Shown here piece after piece: positions 51,943 to 64,000 of a stretch of DNA of 64,000 bases (position 1 is its first letter; each line of letters starts with the position of its first letter). Source of the stretch: Bacteroidaceae bacterium (lineage in GTDB: Bacteria; Bacteroidota; Bacteroidia; Bacteroidales; Bacteroidaceae); the NCBI GenBank assembly GCA_017470425.1, contig JAFUYT010000020.1:1-64000 (forward strand). Direction: 5' to 3'. The notes below the pieces were generated by a model. It saw only the letters and a list, made by a program, of their open reading frames with translations, made no database searches and had not been told where the DNA came from. Position numbers and translations under genes: made by a program.

Positions 51943-53859
51943 ATGATGGATTTTATCAGAAAGATTGCAAGCTGGTATTTCTCCAAGCAGGCATTGCCTT
52001 ATTGGTGTGTGCTGGTTTATGATACGCTGGTCGTGCTCATCTCCGGCCTTGTGTGCCTCACGCTCGACCACGGCGTTCATGCTACATTGTCGCATTTCCT
52101 CCCCGTCGTCTGCACGCTCGGCGTGTATCTGCTCTTCTTCCTGGTGGGCTTCCGCGTGATGCGGACCTATTCGGGTGTGCTGCGCTACTCGTCGTTCGCC
52201 GATGTCTATCGTATCGGGGTGGCCAACCTGATCGGCATCACGGGCATCCTCATTGCCCGCTGGTTCCTGGCCTTCGACAAGGTCTTCGTGCCCATCCGCT
52301 CGAAGGAGCTGATCTTCATCTTCCTCATGGCCACCGCCATCATGGTCGCCACGCGCGTGCTGATGAAGGTCATCTTCGAGAAGGTGATCGAGGACAAGAA
52401 CGTGCGCCGCGCGTTCATCTACGGCGTCAAGGAGGGCGGCATCGCCCTGGCCAAGACCATCCGGATGGAGATGCCCACGCGCTTCTCCCTCCAGGGCTTC
52501 GTCAGCGACGAGAGCGACATGATCGGCCACGTTCTCCAGGGCGTGGATGTCTATCGCAACGATGAGCACCTGCAGAAGCACATGGAGGCCAAGCACGTGA
52601 AGACGCTCCTCGTCTCCCCCCTGAAGCAGGACGACTTCTTCCGCAACCAGAAGATGGTCGATGCACTGCTGGAGGCGGGCGTGGGTATCTACACCTTCGA
52701 CCTCGGGCAGAAATGGGACGGCCACAGCGACATCAACGCTTCACAGCTCAAGGAGGTGCAGATTGAAGACCTCCTGCCACGCAACGAGATTGAGGTCGAT
52801 CTGAAGGCTGTCGAGGCGCTGCTCTCCGGCGCCGACATCCTCATCACTGGCTCCGCTGGCAGCATCGGTTCCGAGATGGTGCACCAGATCGCGCAGTTCG
52901 CGCCAGCGCGCCTCATACTGGTCGATGAGGCAGAGACGCCGCAGCACGATGTGCGACTGATGCTCAAGCGGGAGTTCCCCGAGGTGGAGGCCGTGACCAT
53001 CGTCACGAGCATCACCAACGAGAGCCGCATGGAGAACATCTTCCGCACCTACCGCCCAAAGTATGTCTTCCACGCTGCCGCCTACAAGCATGTGCCCATG
53101 ATGGAGGACAACCCCAGCGAGGCTGTCCTGAACAACATACAGGGAACGCGCGTCATCGCCGACCTCTCGGTGAAGTACGGCGTGAAGAAGTTCGTGATGG
53201 TATCGACCGACAAGGCCGTGAACCCCACGAACGTCATGGGATGCTCCAAGCGCATCTGCGAGATCTATTGTCAGTCGCTGAATAAGGCTATCGTGGAGGG
53301 CGCCGTCACGGGCGAGACACAGTTCGTGACCACCCGCTTCGGCAACGTCCTGGGCTCCAACGGCTCCGTCATCCCCCTCTTCCGCGAACAGATCAAGAAC
53401 GGCGGCCCCGTCACGGTCACGCACCCCGACATCATCCGCTACTTCATGCTCATCCCCGAGGCATGTAAGCTCGTGCTCGAAGCAGGCACGATGGGCAAGG
53501 GCGGTGAGATTTTTGTCTTCGACATGGGGCAGCCCGTGAAGATTGCTGAGCTCGCCCGCCGCATGATCCGCCTGAGCGGCGCCACGGGAGTGGATATCCA
53601 GTTCACCGGTCTGCGCGACGGCGAGAAGCTCTACGAGGAAGTCCTCAACGACGAGGAGATCACCAAGCCCACGTTCAACAAGAAAATCAAGATTGCGCAG
53701 GTGCGCGAGTACGACTACGCCGATGTTTGCCGCGACATTGACGCCCTCGTCGCCACCAGCCTCCACTACGATAATATGGAGACCGTGCGCCAGATGAAGC
53801 AGATCGTGCCCGAATACAAAAGCCAGCACTCCGTCTATGAAGTGCTGGACAAGAAGTAG
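51943..53859 (+). CDS. CapD/FlaA1-like membrane nucleoside-diphosphate-sugar epimerase/dehydratase
   Basis: 638 residues. Four N-terminal membrane helices (to ~135), a first Rossmann-like domain, then the catalytic SDR domain with ILITGSAGSIGSEMVHQ near 301 and VSTDKAVNPTNVMGCSK; HAAAYKHVPMMEDNP is the family hallmark. WbpM/PglF-type enzymes make UDP-6-deoxy-4-keto sugars for capsule, O-antigen or glycoproteins. It stands alone here without a polysaccharide cluster. Confidence 0.92.
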   Translation: MMDFIRKIASWYFSKQALPYWCVLVYDTLVVLISGLVCLTLDHGVHATLSHFLPVVCTLGVYLLFFLVGFRVMRTYSGVLRYSSFADVYRIGVANLIGITGILIARWFLAFDKVFVPIRSKELIFIFLMATAIMVATRVLMKVIFEKVIEDKNVRRAFIYGVKEGGIALAKTIRMEMPTRFSLQGFVSDESDMIGHVLQGVDVYRNDEHLQKHMEAKHVKTLLVSPLKQDDFFRNQKMVDALLEAGVGIYTFDLGQKWDGHSDINASQLKEVQIEDLLPRNEIEVDLKAVEALLSGADILITGSAGSIGSEMVHQIAQFAPARLILVDEAETPQHDVRLMLKREFPEVEAVTIVTSITNESRMENIFRTYRPKYVFHAAAYKHVPMMEDNPSEAVLNNIQGTRVIADLSVKYGVKKFVMVSTDKAVNPTNVMGCSKRICEIYCQSLNKAIVEGAVTGETQFVTTRFGNVLGSNGSVIPLFREQIKNGGPVTVTHPDIIRYFMLIPEACKLVLEAGTMGKGGEIFVFDMGQPVKIAELARRMIRLSGATGVDIQFTGLRDGEKLYEEVLNDEEITKPTFNKKIKIAQVREYDYADVCRDIDALVATSLHYDNMETVRQMKQIVPEYKSQHSVYEVLDKK

Positions 53860-53910
53860 GCAGTGCCTGTCATTTCGACGCTGCCTCAAGTGTAGCGGGG
53901 ACGTCTCCCC

Positions 53911-54447
53911 TTATTTCCTGATCTCTACGAACTGATCCAGATGCTCATCGACATAGTGCGCGATGAGCATTTGTATTTCTTCTTCGGCTTCCACGAAGGT
54001 GTCGTCGAGGTCGTCGAAAGCGGGGTACTGCTCGAAGAGAGCCATGAACTCTTCGTCGGTGCAAGGCTGTGTGAGCGCTTCGCCGTACTGCTCGAAGAGC
54101 TTGCGGCCTTTGTAGATGAGCTTGGAGAAGTCGTGGAGGATGGCGGTGCCGCTGTCGCCCTCGACGGCTTCGCCCCACAGGCGCATCGCCTTGGCGAAGG
54201 GGTTCAGGAAGATGAAGGGTCCCAGACCGTTGTGGATGAGTTGGATGAAGCCGCCGTCCATCACTTCGTCGTGGAGCATACGGTAGGCGAGGAGCGTGAT
54301 CTGTTCGCCGTTGAGGCGGCTCATCGTGTCGGCGTTGAGCTCGCCGCCGATGCTGTCCAGCACGGTGTCGGCAATCAGAGCGAGGAACGCGTCGTGGCCT
54401 TCAGAGGCGGCGCGGATGATATCTTGTTCAGAGAGGGTAGGGAGCAT
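53911..54447 (-). CDS. DMP19/DUF4375 family protein
   Basis: 178 residues. LLAYRMLHDEVMDGGFIQLI, the NGLGPFIFLNPFAKAMRLWG segment and a terminal acidic part (FDDLDDTFVEAEEEIQ) match the DMP19-like (DUF4375) family. Some members are DNA mimics; the role here is unknown. Confidence 0.8.
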   Translation of the reverse strand: MLPTLSEQDIIRAASEGHDAFLALIADTVLDSIGGELNADTMSRLNGEQITLLAYRMLHDEVMDGGFIQLIHNGLGPFIFLNPFAKAMRLWGEAVEGDSGTAILHDFSKLIYKGRKLFEQYGEALTQPCTDEEFMALFEQYPAFDDLDDTFVEAEEEIQMLIAHYVDEHLDQFVEIRK

Positions 54448-54512
54448 GGGGAGAAGGGGATAATGAATAATTGAGAATGGACAATGGACAATTGAGAATG
54501 GACAATGGGGGC
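54448..54512. repeat. GAATGGACAATGGACAATT words
   Basis: Four short repeated words between metH and the DUF4375 gene (GAATGGACAATGGACAATTG). Confidence 0.8.
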
Positions 54513-57767
<3,255 letters not shown>

Positions 57768-57773
57768 GGGCGG

Positions 57774-57806
57774 GAGGAACCCGAAAGGGAAACTTACGGG
57801 CACACT
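57774..57806. repeat. Family E element just upstream of metH
   Basis: On the minus strand AGTGTGCCCGTAAGTTTCCC then TTTCGGGTTC is a near copy of the terminator-like element at 47769. It ends a few bases before the metH ATG. Confidence 0.7.
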
Positions 57807-57835
57807 AATAATTGTGAGGGGAACTATTGGGCACT

Positions 57836-58303
57836 TTAGTAGTTGTGCTTGAATTGTCGGTCGATGGCGCGGCGGTCCTCTTTTTCCTTGAGGGTCTCGC
57901 GCTTGTCGTAGGCGTGCTTACCGCGTGCGAGGTGGATGTCGAGCTTGGCGCGCCCGTTCTCGTCGATGAAGAGGAGGGTGGGGACGATGGTGAAGCCGGG
58001 GCTCTTGATGGCGTTCTGCATGCGGTGGATCTCGCGGCGGTTTAGCAGGAGCTTTCGGTCACGGCGCGCGGCGTGGTTGTTGTAGGTGCCGTAGAAGTAC
58101 TGGGCGATGTTCATGTTCTTGACCCACACCTCGCCTTGAATGATGACGCAGTAGGTGTCAACCAAGCTTGCCTTGCCGAGGCGGATGCTCTTGATCTCCG
58201 TGCCGGTAAGGACGAGGCCTGCGGTGTATTTCTCCATCAGGTAGTAATCAAACTCCGCTTTGCGGTTTTTGATGTTGATGGTCTTCTGTTTCTCTTTTGC
58301 CAT
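57836..58303 (-). CDS. smpB: SsrA-binding protein SmpB
   Basis: 155 residues; binds tmRNA and brings it to stalled ribosomes. Family motifs [37 protein letters not shown] and the basic C-terminal tail [12 protein letters not shown]. No tmRNA gene is visible in the window. Confidence 0.96.
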   Translation of the reverse strand: MAKEKQKTINIKNRKAEFDYYLMEKYTAGLVLTGTEIKSIRLGKASLVDTYCVIIQGEVWVKNMNIAQYFYGTYNNHAARRDRKLLLNRREIHRMQNAIKSPGFTIVPTLLFIDENGRAKLDIHLARGKHAYDKRETLKEKEDRRAIDRQFKHNY

Positions 58304-58422
58304 TGTTGTAGGGAAGGTTTCCGGGGGAGCGCGATGAAATCGCGCAGGAAAAGACGGGACGAGGGGAAGTTCTCGAAGGACTGGGCTGGGGGGAAGTTCT
58401 CGAAGGGAGGGACGGGTTTGAA

Positions 58423-58497
58423 AAGTTCTCCCCCAAGGGGGAGGGGCTTCAAGGGAAATGCGAAACCCCTCCCCCTTGGGGGAGGCGGGAGGGGACT
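58423..58497. repeat. Paired palindromic element between ribH and smpB
   Basis: Left arm TCTCCCCCAAGGGGGAGGGG and right arm CCCCTCCCCCTTGGGGGAGG are inverted copies 20 bases apart, just downstream of ribH. Confidence 0.88.
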
Positions 58498-58501
58498 TCG
58501 G

Positions 58502-58987
58502 CTATTTCTCGCCGTAGGCGACCATCTTGATGGCCGTGACGGCACACTCCGTTCCTTTGTTGCCGAGCACACCTCCTGTCCGGGCTTCTGCCTGCTCGGC
58601 ATTGTTGCAGGTGAGCAGTCCGTAGATGACGGGGATGTCTCCGTTGGCGTTCAGCTGTGCCAGCCCTTGCGTAGTGCCCTGGCAGATGTAGTCGAAGTGG
58701 GGGGTGTCGCCGCGGATGACGCAGCCGATGGCGATGACGGCATCGACGTGCATATTGCGAATCATCCACGCGCTGCCATAGACGAGCTCGAAGCTGCCGG
58801 GCACGTGCTTGATGTCGATGTCCTCGTCGCTAACCCCATGCTTGCGCAGGGTCTCGACGGCGGCTTCGGCCATCGCATAGGTGTAGCGGTCGTTCCAATC
58901 GGCCACGACGATGCCGAAGCGCATCCCTTTCGTTGAGGGGATGGTGGCGGGGTCGTAGTCCGAGAGATGATGGAGTGCGGTTGCCAT
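58502..58987 (-). CDS. ribH: 6,7-dimethyl-8-ribityllumazine synthase
   Basis: 161 residues; penultimate step of riboflavin synthesis. Conserved VPGSFEL near 64-70, [15 protein letters not shown] near 92-106 and the end [14 protein letters not shown]. It follows a TPR gene with a 21-base gap on the same strand. Confidence 0.95.
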   Translation of the reverse strand: MATALHHLSDYDPATIPSTKGMRFGIVVADWNDRYTYAMAEAAVETLRKHGVSDEDIDIKHVPGSFELVYGSAWMIRNMHVDAVIAIGCVIRGDTPHFDYICQGTTQGLAQLNANGDIPVIYGLLTCNNAEQAEARTGGVLGNKGTECAVTAIKMVAYGEK

Positions 58988-59008
58988 AGACGTTCCGGGC
59001 TGTGAGGC

Positions 59009-59686
59009 TTACTTGCTGACGCGCTCGATGTACTTGTCGATCTCCTGATAGACAAAGCTGTTGACGTACTCCTTCTTGATCTGCTGGTAGAGTGCCAGTG
59101 CCTTCTCGGGCTGCCCTTCAGCCTCGTAGAGCTCGCCGGCTTGGATGAGGAACGTCGGGGTGAGGCTGTTGCTGTCGGCCAGCTTGGCAGCCTTCAGGAG
59201 AGTCTTGATGGCCTTGTCGTTCTGTCCGAGCTGTGCATAGACATTGCCGAGTGCGCCGAGTGCAGCGGGCGAGATGATGGCATCGTCCTGGAGGTCGTAG
59301 TCCTCGAGCATCTTGGCTGCCTCTTCGTACTTGTCGGTCTGTGCGTAGCAGATGCCGGCATAGAGCTTGGCGAGGTTGGCGGCGTCGGTGCAGCCGTAGT
59401 CGTCGATGAGCTGGAGCAGGCCGATGCAGCCCTGTCCGTCGCCGTTGAGGGCTTTGTCGTAGTTGTCAGCCTGGAAGTAGGACTCGCAGCGGAAGAGGGC
59501 CTCGTTGGCCTTCTGTGCACGGGGCTTGCTGATGAACTGCGCATAGCAGATGATGATAGCAGCTACGACGATTACGCCGCAGACGCAATACACGATGTGC
59601 TTCTTGTACTTGTCGATGAATGCTTCGGTCTTGGTGACGGCCTCGATGTTCTCGGGAGCCACGTTCTTTTGTGCTTTCTTAGCCAT
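59009..59686 (-). CDS. TPR protein with one membrane helix
   Basis: 225 residues: a cytoplasmic N-terminus, a membrane helix at about 31-52 (HIVYCVCGVIVVAAIIICYA), then TPR units (~60-215; ALGNVYAQLGQNDKAIKTLL, AGELYEAEGQPEKALALYQQ). Likely a membrane-bound scaffold of the YfgM-like type; partner unknown. Encoded upstream of ribH in Bacteroidales generally. Confidence 0.85.
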   Translation of the reverse strand: MAKKAQKNVAPENIEAVTKTEAFIDKYKKHIVYCVCGVIVVAAIIICYAQFISKPRAQKANEALFRCESYFQADNYDKALNGDGQGCIGLLQLIDDYGCTDAANLAKLYAGICYAQTDKYEEAAKMLEDYDLQDDAIISPAALGALGNVYAQLGQNDKAIKTLLKAAKLADSNSLTPTFLIQAGELYEAEGQPEKALALYQQIKKEYVNSFVYQEIDKYIERVSK

Positions 59687-59750
59687 TGTTGAGATATGTT
59701 TTTGTTATTGTTTCACGTACGCGCACCCGCAGGTGCTGCAAAAAGCGCGA

Positions 59751-59758
59751 CAAAAGTA
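59751..59758 (-). promoter_or_regulatory. -7 box of the TPR-ribH operon
   Basis: TACTTTTG on the minus strand, about 65 bases before the TPR start; the -33 region is not clear. Confidence 0.5.
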
Positions 59759-59822
59759 GTTAAATTCTTCGGGACACTCAACTTTTTGGGAGATTATTTC
59801 GTGTTTTACGCCATTATTTAAC

Positions 59823-59830
59823 TACCTTTG
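59823..59830 (+). promoter_or_regulatory. -7 box of recF
   Basis: TACCTTTG, 30 bases before the recF ATG, divergent from the TPR-ribH promoter. Confidence 0.55.
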
Positions 59831-59860
59831 TGGCGCTTTTCCCGAAAAACTGGTAGATTC

Positions 59861-60961
59861 ATGGTGCTTCGACAGCTTTCCATCCTGCATTATAGGAACA
59901 TCCAACAGGCCGATCTCACGTTCTCTCCGAAGATGAATTGTTTCATCGGACAGAACGGCGAGGGGAAGACCAATCTGCTGGATGCAATCTACTTCCTGTC
60001 GCTCTGCAAGAGCTCGACGGGGGCGGCGGACAGCATCTGCATTGAGCACGATGCGGACTTCATGGTGCTGCAGGGGCAGTACGAACATGAGGACGGCACG
60101 CCGGAGGAGATCTACCTCGGGATGAAGCGCGGCGTGAAGAAGCAGCTCAAGCGCAACAAGAAACCCTACAAGCGGCTGGCGGAGCACATCGGTCTGCTGC
60201 CCCTCGTGATGGTCTCGCCGCTGGACAGCCAGCTCATCAGCGGCGGCAGCGAGGAGCGTCGCCGCTTCATGGATGTGGTCATCTCGCAGACCGACCGCCG
60301 CTATCTCGATGCCCTGATGAGCTACAACAAAGCCCTCCAGCAGCGCAACGCCCTTCTGAAGATGGAGGAACCGGGACCCGATATGGATCTGCTGGCGCTG
60401 TGGGAAGAGGAGATGGCGCGCCACGGGCAGTTGGTCTTCGAGGCACGGACGCGCTATGTAGAGGCGTTCACGCCCATCTTCCAGCAGATCTATGCCCACG
60501 TGAGCCAGGAGAAAGAACAGGTAGGCCTGCAGTACGTCTCCCACGCCCAGCGCGGCCCGCTGCTCGATGTCATTCAGCGCGACCGCGCCAAGGATCTCGT
60601 GATGGGCTACTCCCTGCATGGCATCCACAAGGACGAACTGGAGATGACGCTCGGCGGCTTCCCTATCAAGCGGGAGGGGTCGCAGGGGCAGAACAAGACC
60701 TATCTGATTGCCCTGAAGCTGGCGCAGTTCGATTTCCTGCGGCGCACCGGCAGCCAGACGACACCCCTGCTCCTTCTCGACGACATCTTCGACAAGCTCG
60801 ACGCTGACCGCGTCGAACAGATTGTGCGCCTCGTCTCGGGTGACAGCTTCGGACAGATCTTCATCACCGACACCAACCGCGACCATCTCGACCAGATCCT
60901 GGCGAGGATGGGCAGCGACTACCGTTTGTTCCACGTCAGCGAAGGGAGGATTGAGGGATGA
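59861..60961 (+). CDS. recF: DNA replication and repair protein RecF
   Basis: 366 residues; SMC-like ATPase for loading RecA at gaps. Walker A GQNGEGKT (30-37), signature segment SQGQNKTY near 268-275, and Walker B LLLLDDIFDKLD. I chose the ATG at 59861 because the longer frame would start inside the -7 box. Its stop overlaps the start of the DUF721 gene (ATGA). Confidence 0.95.
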   Translation: MVLRQLSILHYRNIQQADLTFSPKMNCFIGQNGEGKTNLLDAIYFLSLCKSSTGAADSICIEHDADFMVLQGQYEHEDGTPEEIYLGMKRGVKKQLKRNKKPYKRLAEHIGLLPLVMVSPLDSQLISGGSEERRRFMDVVISQTDRRYLDALMSYNKALQQRNALLKMEEPGPDMDLLALWEEEMARHGQLVFEARTRYVEAFTPIFQQIYAHVSQEKEQVGLQYVSHAQRGPLLDVIQRDRAKDLVMGYSLHGIHKDELEMTLGGFPIKREGSQGQNKTYLIALKLAQFDFLRRTGSQTTPLLLLDDIFDKLDADRVEQIVRLVSGDSFGQIFITDTNRDHLDQILARMGSDYRLFHVSEGRIEG

Positions 60962-61248
60962 GGAAGCAGAAGGCTGAGGCTGTGGGGACGCTCCTGCATC
61001 AGTTCCTGCGGGAGGAGGGGCTGGAGACACCCTACAATGAGTACCTGCTCGTGCAGTCGTGGCCCGAGGTGATGGGGCAGGGGATTGCACGCTACACCGC
61101 CGACGTGCAGATCCGCAACCGCGTGCTCTACGTCCGCCTAACCTCTTCCGTGGTTCGTGCCGAACTGATGGCCGGCCGCACGCAGCTCGTCCATCGCCTC
61201 AACAATCACGTCGGTGCGCAGGTCATCGAACGTATCATTTTCTCATGA
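60958..61248 (+). CDS. DUF721 (DciA-like) protein
   Basis: 96 residues: LVQSWPEVMGQGIARYTADV and RLTSSVVRAELMAGRTQLV are DUF721 features, a family related to the helicase loader DciA. The ATGA overlap with recF is conserved in many Bacteroidetes. Confidence 0.9.
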   Translation: MRKQKAEAVGTLLHQFLREEGLETPYNEYLLVQSWPEVMGQGIARYTADVQIRNRVLYVRLTSSVVRAELMAGRTQLVHRLNNHVGAQVIERIIFS

Positions 61249-61268
61249 ATCATTAACGGAAAGACAAT

Positions 61269-61763
61269 ATGGAAGTTATACAGAGTTTCACCATCGACCA
61301 CACCCACTTGAAACCGGGGATCTATGTCTCGCGTGAGGACCGGGGCTTCACGACCTTCGACCTGCGCATCACCGAGCCCAACAAGGAACCTGCTGTTGCG
61401 CCGGCGGCCATGCATAGCATGGAGCACCTGATGGCGACCTGGTTCCGCAACTCTGCGGTGAAGGACGATGTGGTGTATGTGGGGCCGATGGGTTGTCTCA
61501 CGGGAATGTACATCATCATGACGGGGACGTATAGCGTGGAGGAGATGCGGCGGCTGACGATAGAATGTCTCCAGTGGATCCTCACGCAGACGGAGGTGCC
61601 CGCCACGACGCCCGAGACCTGCGGCAACTGTCTGCTCCATGATCTGCCGATGTGTAAGTGGGAGAGTGCCCGCTACCTCGACCGCCTGCAGAATGACTTC
61701 CACAGCGAATACACGAAACTCCGGGTCACCCTCGACAGCGGAATGGTGTTTGCCGACGCTTAG
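61269..61763 (+). CDS. luxS: S-ribosylhomocysteine lyase LuxS
   Basis: 164 residues; splits S-ribosylhomocysteine to homocysteine and the autoinducer-2 precursor. Metal ligands H49 and H53 with E52 in AMHSMEHL, the catalytic Cys in GPMGCLTG (C76) and the third ligand C121 in CGNCLLHD. Together with metH in this window it completes homocysteine recycling. Overlaps the next gene tail to tail by 4 bases. Confidence 0.96.
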   Translation: MEVIQSFTIDHTHLKPGIYVSREDRGFTTFDLRITEPNKEPAVAPAAMHSMEHLMATWFRNSAVKDDVVYVGPMGCLTGMYIIMTGTYSVEEMRRLTIECLQWILTQTEVPATTPETCGNCLLHDLPMCKWESARYLDRLQNDFHSEYTKLRVTLDSGMVFADA

Positions 61764-62293
61764 GACGTGATGACCCTGTCCACGAGGATGTCATGGAGCT
61801 CGGTGGGAATCTCCCCGACGAGCTGGAAGGGCCAGCAAAGTCCCAGCTTATAGGTGTTGCGGAGGCGGGGCAGGAGGCGGTCGTAGTAGCCGCGGCCACG
61901 GCCGAGACGGTGACCGTCGCGCGTGAAGGCTACGCCCGGGACGACGGCAAGGTCGATGGCGGCGTAGTCAGTGAAAGGCGCTCCCTGCGGCTCCTGAATG
62001 TGGAAGGCTCCTTCGGCAAGACAGCCCTCGCCGCGATATTCTCGGAGTTCCAGGTCGTTGCCCACGACCACGGGCAACAGCACGCGCTTGCCTTCGTCTG
62101 TCGCCTGGCGGATGAGGGCAAGCGTATCTACTTCATCGGGCAACGCATGATAGAGCAGCACGGTGTGAGCCGCTTTCCACTGCGGTGCATCGGCCAACGC
62201 CGCGATGACCTCTCGCGACAAGGCTGCCCGCTCCTCTGCGGGGCAGGCGGCCTTGCGGCGGCGGATTTCCTGGCGAAGGTCAGACTTTGTCAT
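61760..62293 (-). CDS. 5-formyltetrahydrofolate cyclo-ligase
   Basis: 177 residues; converts 5-formyl-THF to 5,10-methenyl-THF with ATP. Visible family motifs: basic start KSDLRQEIRRRKAACPAEER, LPDEVDTLALI, VPGVAFTRDGHRLGRGRGYYD. Encoded after the CtpA-type protease on the same strand. Confidence 0.93.
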   Translation of the reverse strand: MTKSDLRQEIRRRKAACPAEERAALSREVIAALADAPQWKAAHTVLLYHALPDEVDTLALIRQATDEGKRVLLPVVVGNDLELREYRGEGCLAEGAFHIQEPQGAPFTDYAAIDLAVVPGVAFTRDGHRLGRGRGYYDRLLPRLRNTYKLGLCWPFQLVGEIPTELHDILVDRVITS

Positions 62294-62332
62294 TTCGGCA
62301 TTTCGATATGTCGTTATTTCGATTTGCTGATG

Positions 62333-63955
62333 TTATTCCACTTCGCTGAGCAACTCGGGCACGGAGCGGCCTTCGTCGAAGAGCTGGATGGCGCGCTGGA
62401 TGGTCGGGTCGCCCTTGCTGAGGTACTGCAGGCGCCACTGCTGGTCTTGCGCGTTGTAGATGATGTTGGAGATGAGCGAGCGCTCGAAGAGGGGAGCGCT
62501 GCGCTGCAGCATTAGGTTGCGGCGCTTCAGACCGTGCTCCTCGCCGAAGCGGGCGAACTGCTCGAGGAGGTTCTGGCGCTTGAGCCATGCCTCTATCTCG
62601 CCGACGCTCTTCATGCGCATGAGCTGTGCGCGGTTCTGGTCGGTGAAGAGGAAGGCATACTGGATGGTGAGGCCGCTGAACTGCGCTTCCTTGTAGTAGG
62701 AGGTGTAGAGGGTGGTGTCCTCGGGGATGAAGATGTCGGGCATAATGCCGCCACCGCCATAGACGGTGCGGCCGATGCGCGTCTTGTACTCGGGGCCGTC
62801 CTGGTGGATGCTGTCGGCCGAGAAGAACTCGCCGCGCTCGTAGCGGGCCATCAGGTCGTTCTCGTACTCCTCGCCCTTGCCCTTCTCGTAGGGCTTCTGA
62901 ATGCAGCGGCCGGAGGGCGTGTAGTAGCGGGCGACGGTGAGGCGGACGACGCTGCCGTCCTTGAACTCGATGGGCTGTTGCACCAGACCTTTGCCGAAGC
63001 TGCGACGCCCGATGATGGTGCCGCGGTCGTTGTCCTGGATGGCGCCCGCGAAGATCTCGGCGGCCGAGGCGGAGCCTTCATCCACGAGCACGATGAGGGG
63101 GAGATGCTGGAACGAGCCGCGGCCGTCGGTGCGGTATTCCTCGCGCGGCGACTTGCGCCCTTCGGTATATACTACGAGCTGTCCGCCGGGCAGGAACTCG
63201 TTGACCATCATGATGGCCGTCTGCATGTAGCCACCGCGGTTGCCGCGCAGGTCGATGACGAGGTTCCTCATGCCCTGCATGTTCAGCTGTGCCAGGGCGG
63301 TGAGCATCTCTGGGTATGTGTTCTCGCCGAAGCTCTCGATGGAGATGTAGCCGGTCGTGGCGTTCAGCATGAAGTAGCAATCGACGCTCTCCACGGGCAC
63401 GTCGCCGCGCACGACGGTGATGTCGATGGGTTTCTTGTGGCCGTTGCGGACGATGGTGAGCTTCACCTTGGAGTTCTTCGGCCCGCGCAGGCGCTTCATG
63501 ATGTCGCGGTTCTCCAAACCTACGAGGGTGCTGTCATCGGCTGCGACGATGCGGTCTCCGGCGAGCACGCCGACTTTCTCGGAGGGGCCGCCCTTGATGA
63601 CGTTCATCACGTTGACGGTGTCCTTCTGCACGGTGAAGCGCACGCCGATGCCAGAGAAGCTGCCTTTCAGCTCCTCGGTGCTCTCCTCAGCGTCCTCGGC
63701 GCGGATGTAGCTGGAGTGGGGATCCAGCTCTGAGAGGATGGTAGGCATGGCATCCTCCACGAGGTCGTTGACGTTGATGGTATCGACGTAGTTGTTGTCG
63801 ATGATCTGCAACAGGTAGTTCAGCTTGTTGCTGCCTGTGTTGATGATGCTGAGGCGGTTGCCGGAGAAGTGGTTGGCATAGAACAGGCCGATGCCAATGC
63901 CCAGGATGACGGCGAGGGCCAACAGGAGCGGGACGAGGCGGGAGCGGGTATTCAT
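62333..63955 (-). CDS. S41-family C-terminal processing protease
   Basis: 540 residues: an N-terminal membrane or signal helix (LLLALAVILGIGIGLFYA), a PDZ domain at ~95-185 (GIGVRFTVQKDTVNVMNVIKG), the S41 domain with VIDLRGNRGGY, the nucleophile region DEGSASAAE (292-300) and a catalytic Lys in SFGKG (K322). A C-terminal helical extension of ~150 residues follows. Periplasmic processing of proteins from their C-termini; the substrate is unknown. Confidence 0.94.
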   Translation of the reverse strand: MNTRSRLVPLLLALAVILGIGIGLFYANHFSGNRLSIINTGSNKLNYLLQIIDNNYVDTINVNDLVEDAMPTILSELDPHSSYIRAEDAEESTEELKGSFSGIGVRFTVQKDTVNVMNVIKGGPSEKVGVLAGDRIVAADDSTLVGLENRDIMKRLRGPKNSKVKLTIVRNGHKKPIDITVVRGDVPVESVDCYFMLNATTGYISIESFGENTYPEMLTALAQLNMQGMRNLVIDLRGNRGGYMQTAIMMVNEFLPGGQLVVYTEGRKSPREEYRTDGRGSFQHLPLIVLVDEGSASAAEIFAGAIQDNDRGTIIGRRSFGKGLVQQPIEFKDGSVVRLTVARYYTPSGRCIQKPYEKGKGEEYENDLMARYERGEFFSADSIHQDGPEYKTRIGRTVYGGGGIMPDIFIPEDTTLYTSYYKEAQFSGLTIQYAFLFTDQNRAQLMRMKSVGEIEAWLKRQNLLEQFARFGEEHGLKRRNLMLQRSAPLFERSLISNIIYNAQDQQWRLQYLSKGDPTIQRAIQLFDEGRSVPELLSEVE

Positions 63956-64000
63956 TAATGAATGAAGAATGAAAAATGAAGGATGAAAGATTCTTTGTTT
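63956..64000. repeat. AATGAAGAATGAAAAATGAA words at the right edge
   Basis: Short purine-rich words upstream of the protease gene, cut by the window end. Confidence 0.6.

Overview
The window looks like chromosome of a member of the Bacteroidales, probably a Prevotellaceae/Bacteroidaceae relative. Promoters fit the Bacteroidetes pattern TTTG-N19-22-TAnnTTTG. The window carries a Bat aerotolerance operon, a sialic-acid operon of the Bacteroides type, a MetH without the activation domain, a type IX secretion C-terminal signal, the 'smalltalk' micro-protein with its HU-like partner, and a BT4734/DUF3987 primase-like protein. Coding DNA is GC-rich. One segment (about 22.1-24.9 kb) is clearly more AT-rich. 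No rRNA, tRNA or CRISPR array was seen.

Layout. 0.2-2.8 kb: a one-domain voltage-gated cation channel, a stand-alone HsdR-N-type nuclease, and a decayed copy of a gene found intact at 29.4 kb. 3.0-6.7 kb: thrS-infC-rpmI-rplT. 6.9-10.9 kb: ftsY, rimO, an HU protein and an HU-repeat-membrane-LysM-like protein. 10.9-20.4 kb: MoxR, DUF58, a BatD-like protein, BatA, a BatB/C fusion, BatD, BatE and a PAP2 phosphatase. 20.5-29.8 kb: accessory region with smalltalk and HU-related genes, an iteron-like inverted repeat, remnants of an Eco47II-type restriction system, a DUF4160/DUF2442 pair, and a cluster ending in the primase-like gene. 30.0-36.5 kb: ileS, a DksA-like gene, lspA, a DUF4296 lipoprotein and a DUF486 membrane protein. 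36.7-38.2 kb: ECF sigma factor with a probable anti-sigma and a Spy-like protein. 38.4-42.0 kb: rnz, queC and a queuosine-precursor transporter under a preQ1-I riboswitch. 42.1-49.0 kb: nanA, a fused NanM-like/sodium-solute symporter, an N-acylglucosamine epimerase and an MFS transporter. 49.4-64 kb: guaA, a MurU-like nucleotidyltransferase, a CapD/FlaA1-like epimerase, metH, smpB, ribH, a TPR protein, recF, a DUF721 protein, luxS, a 5-formyl-THF cyclo-ligase and a CtpA-type protease.

The most striking feature is an invasion by short GC-rich palindromic elements of at least five sequence families. Several come as two inverted hairpin arms. In five gene junctions (rimO, the 12.9-kb Bat gene, batD, the NanM/NanT fusion, the epimerase) the left arm begins at or next to the upstream stop codon and the right arm lies in frame in the first 10-30 codons of the next gene, so the start codon sits between the arms. 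batE has the same layout built from AT-rich sequence. Other copies sit in frame inside ileS (four), the NanM/NanT fusion, the epimerase, the primase-like gene, guaA, metH, infC and the MFS gene. They add residues such as APSLIGRAGGES, KPLSNSPRGGED or SVxGGS to unrelated proteins. The pattern resembles Rickettsia palindromic elements, but the paired-arm, start-codon-bracketing layout is not one I recognise as described.
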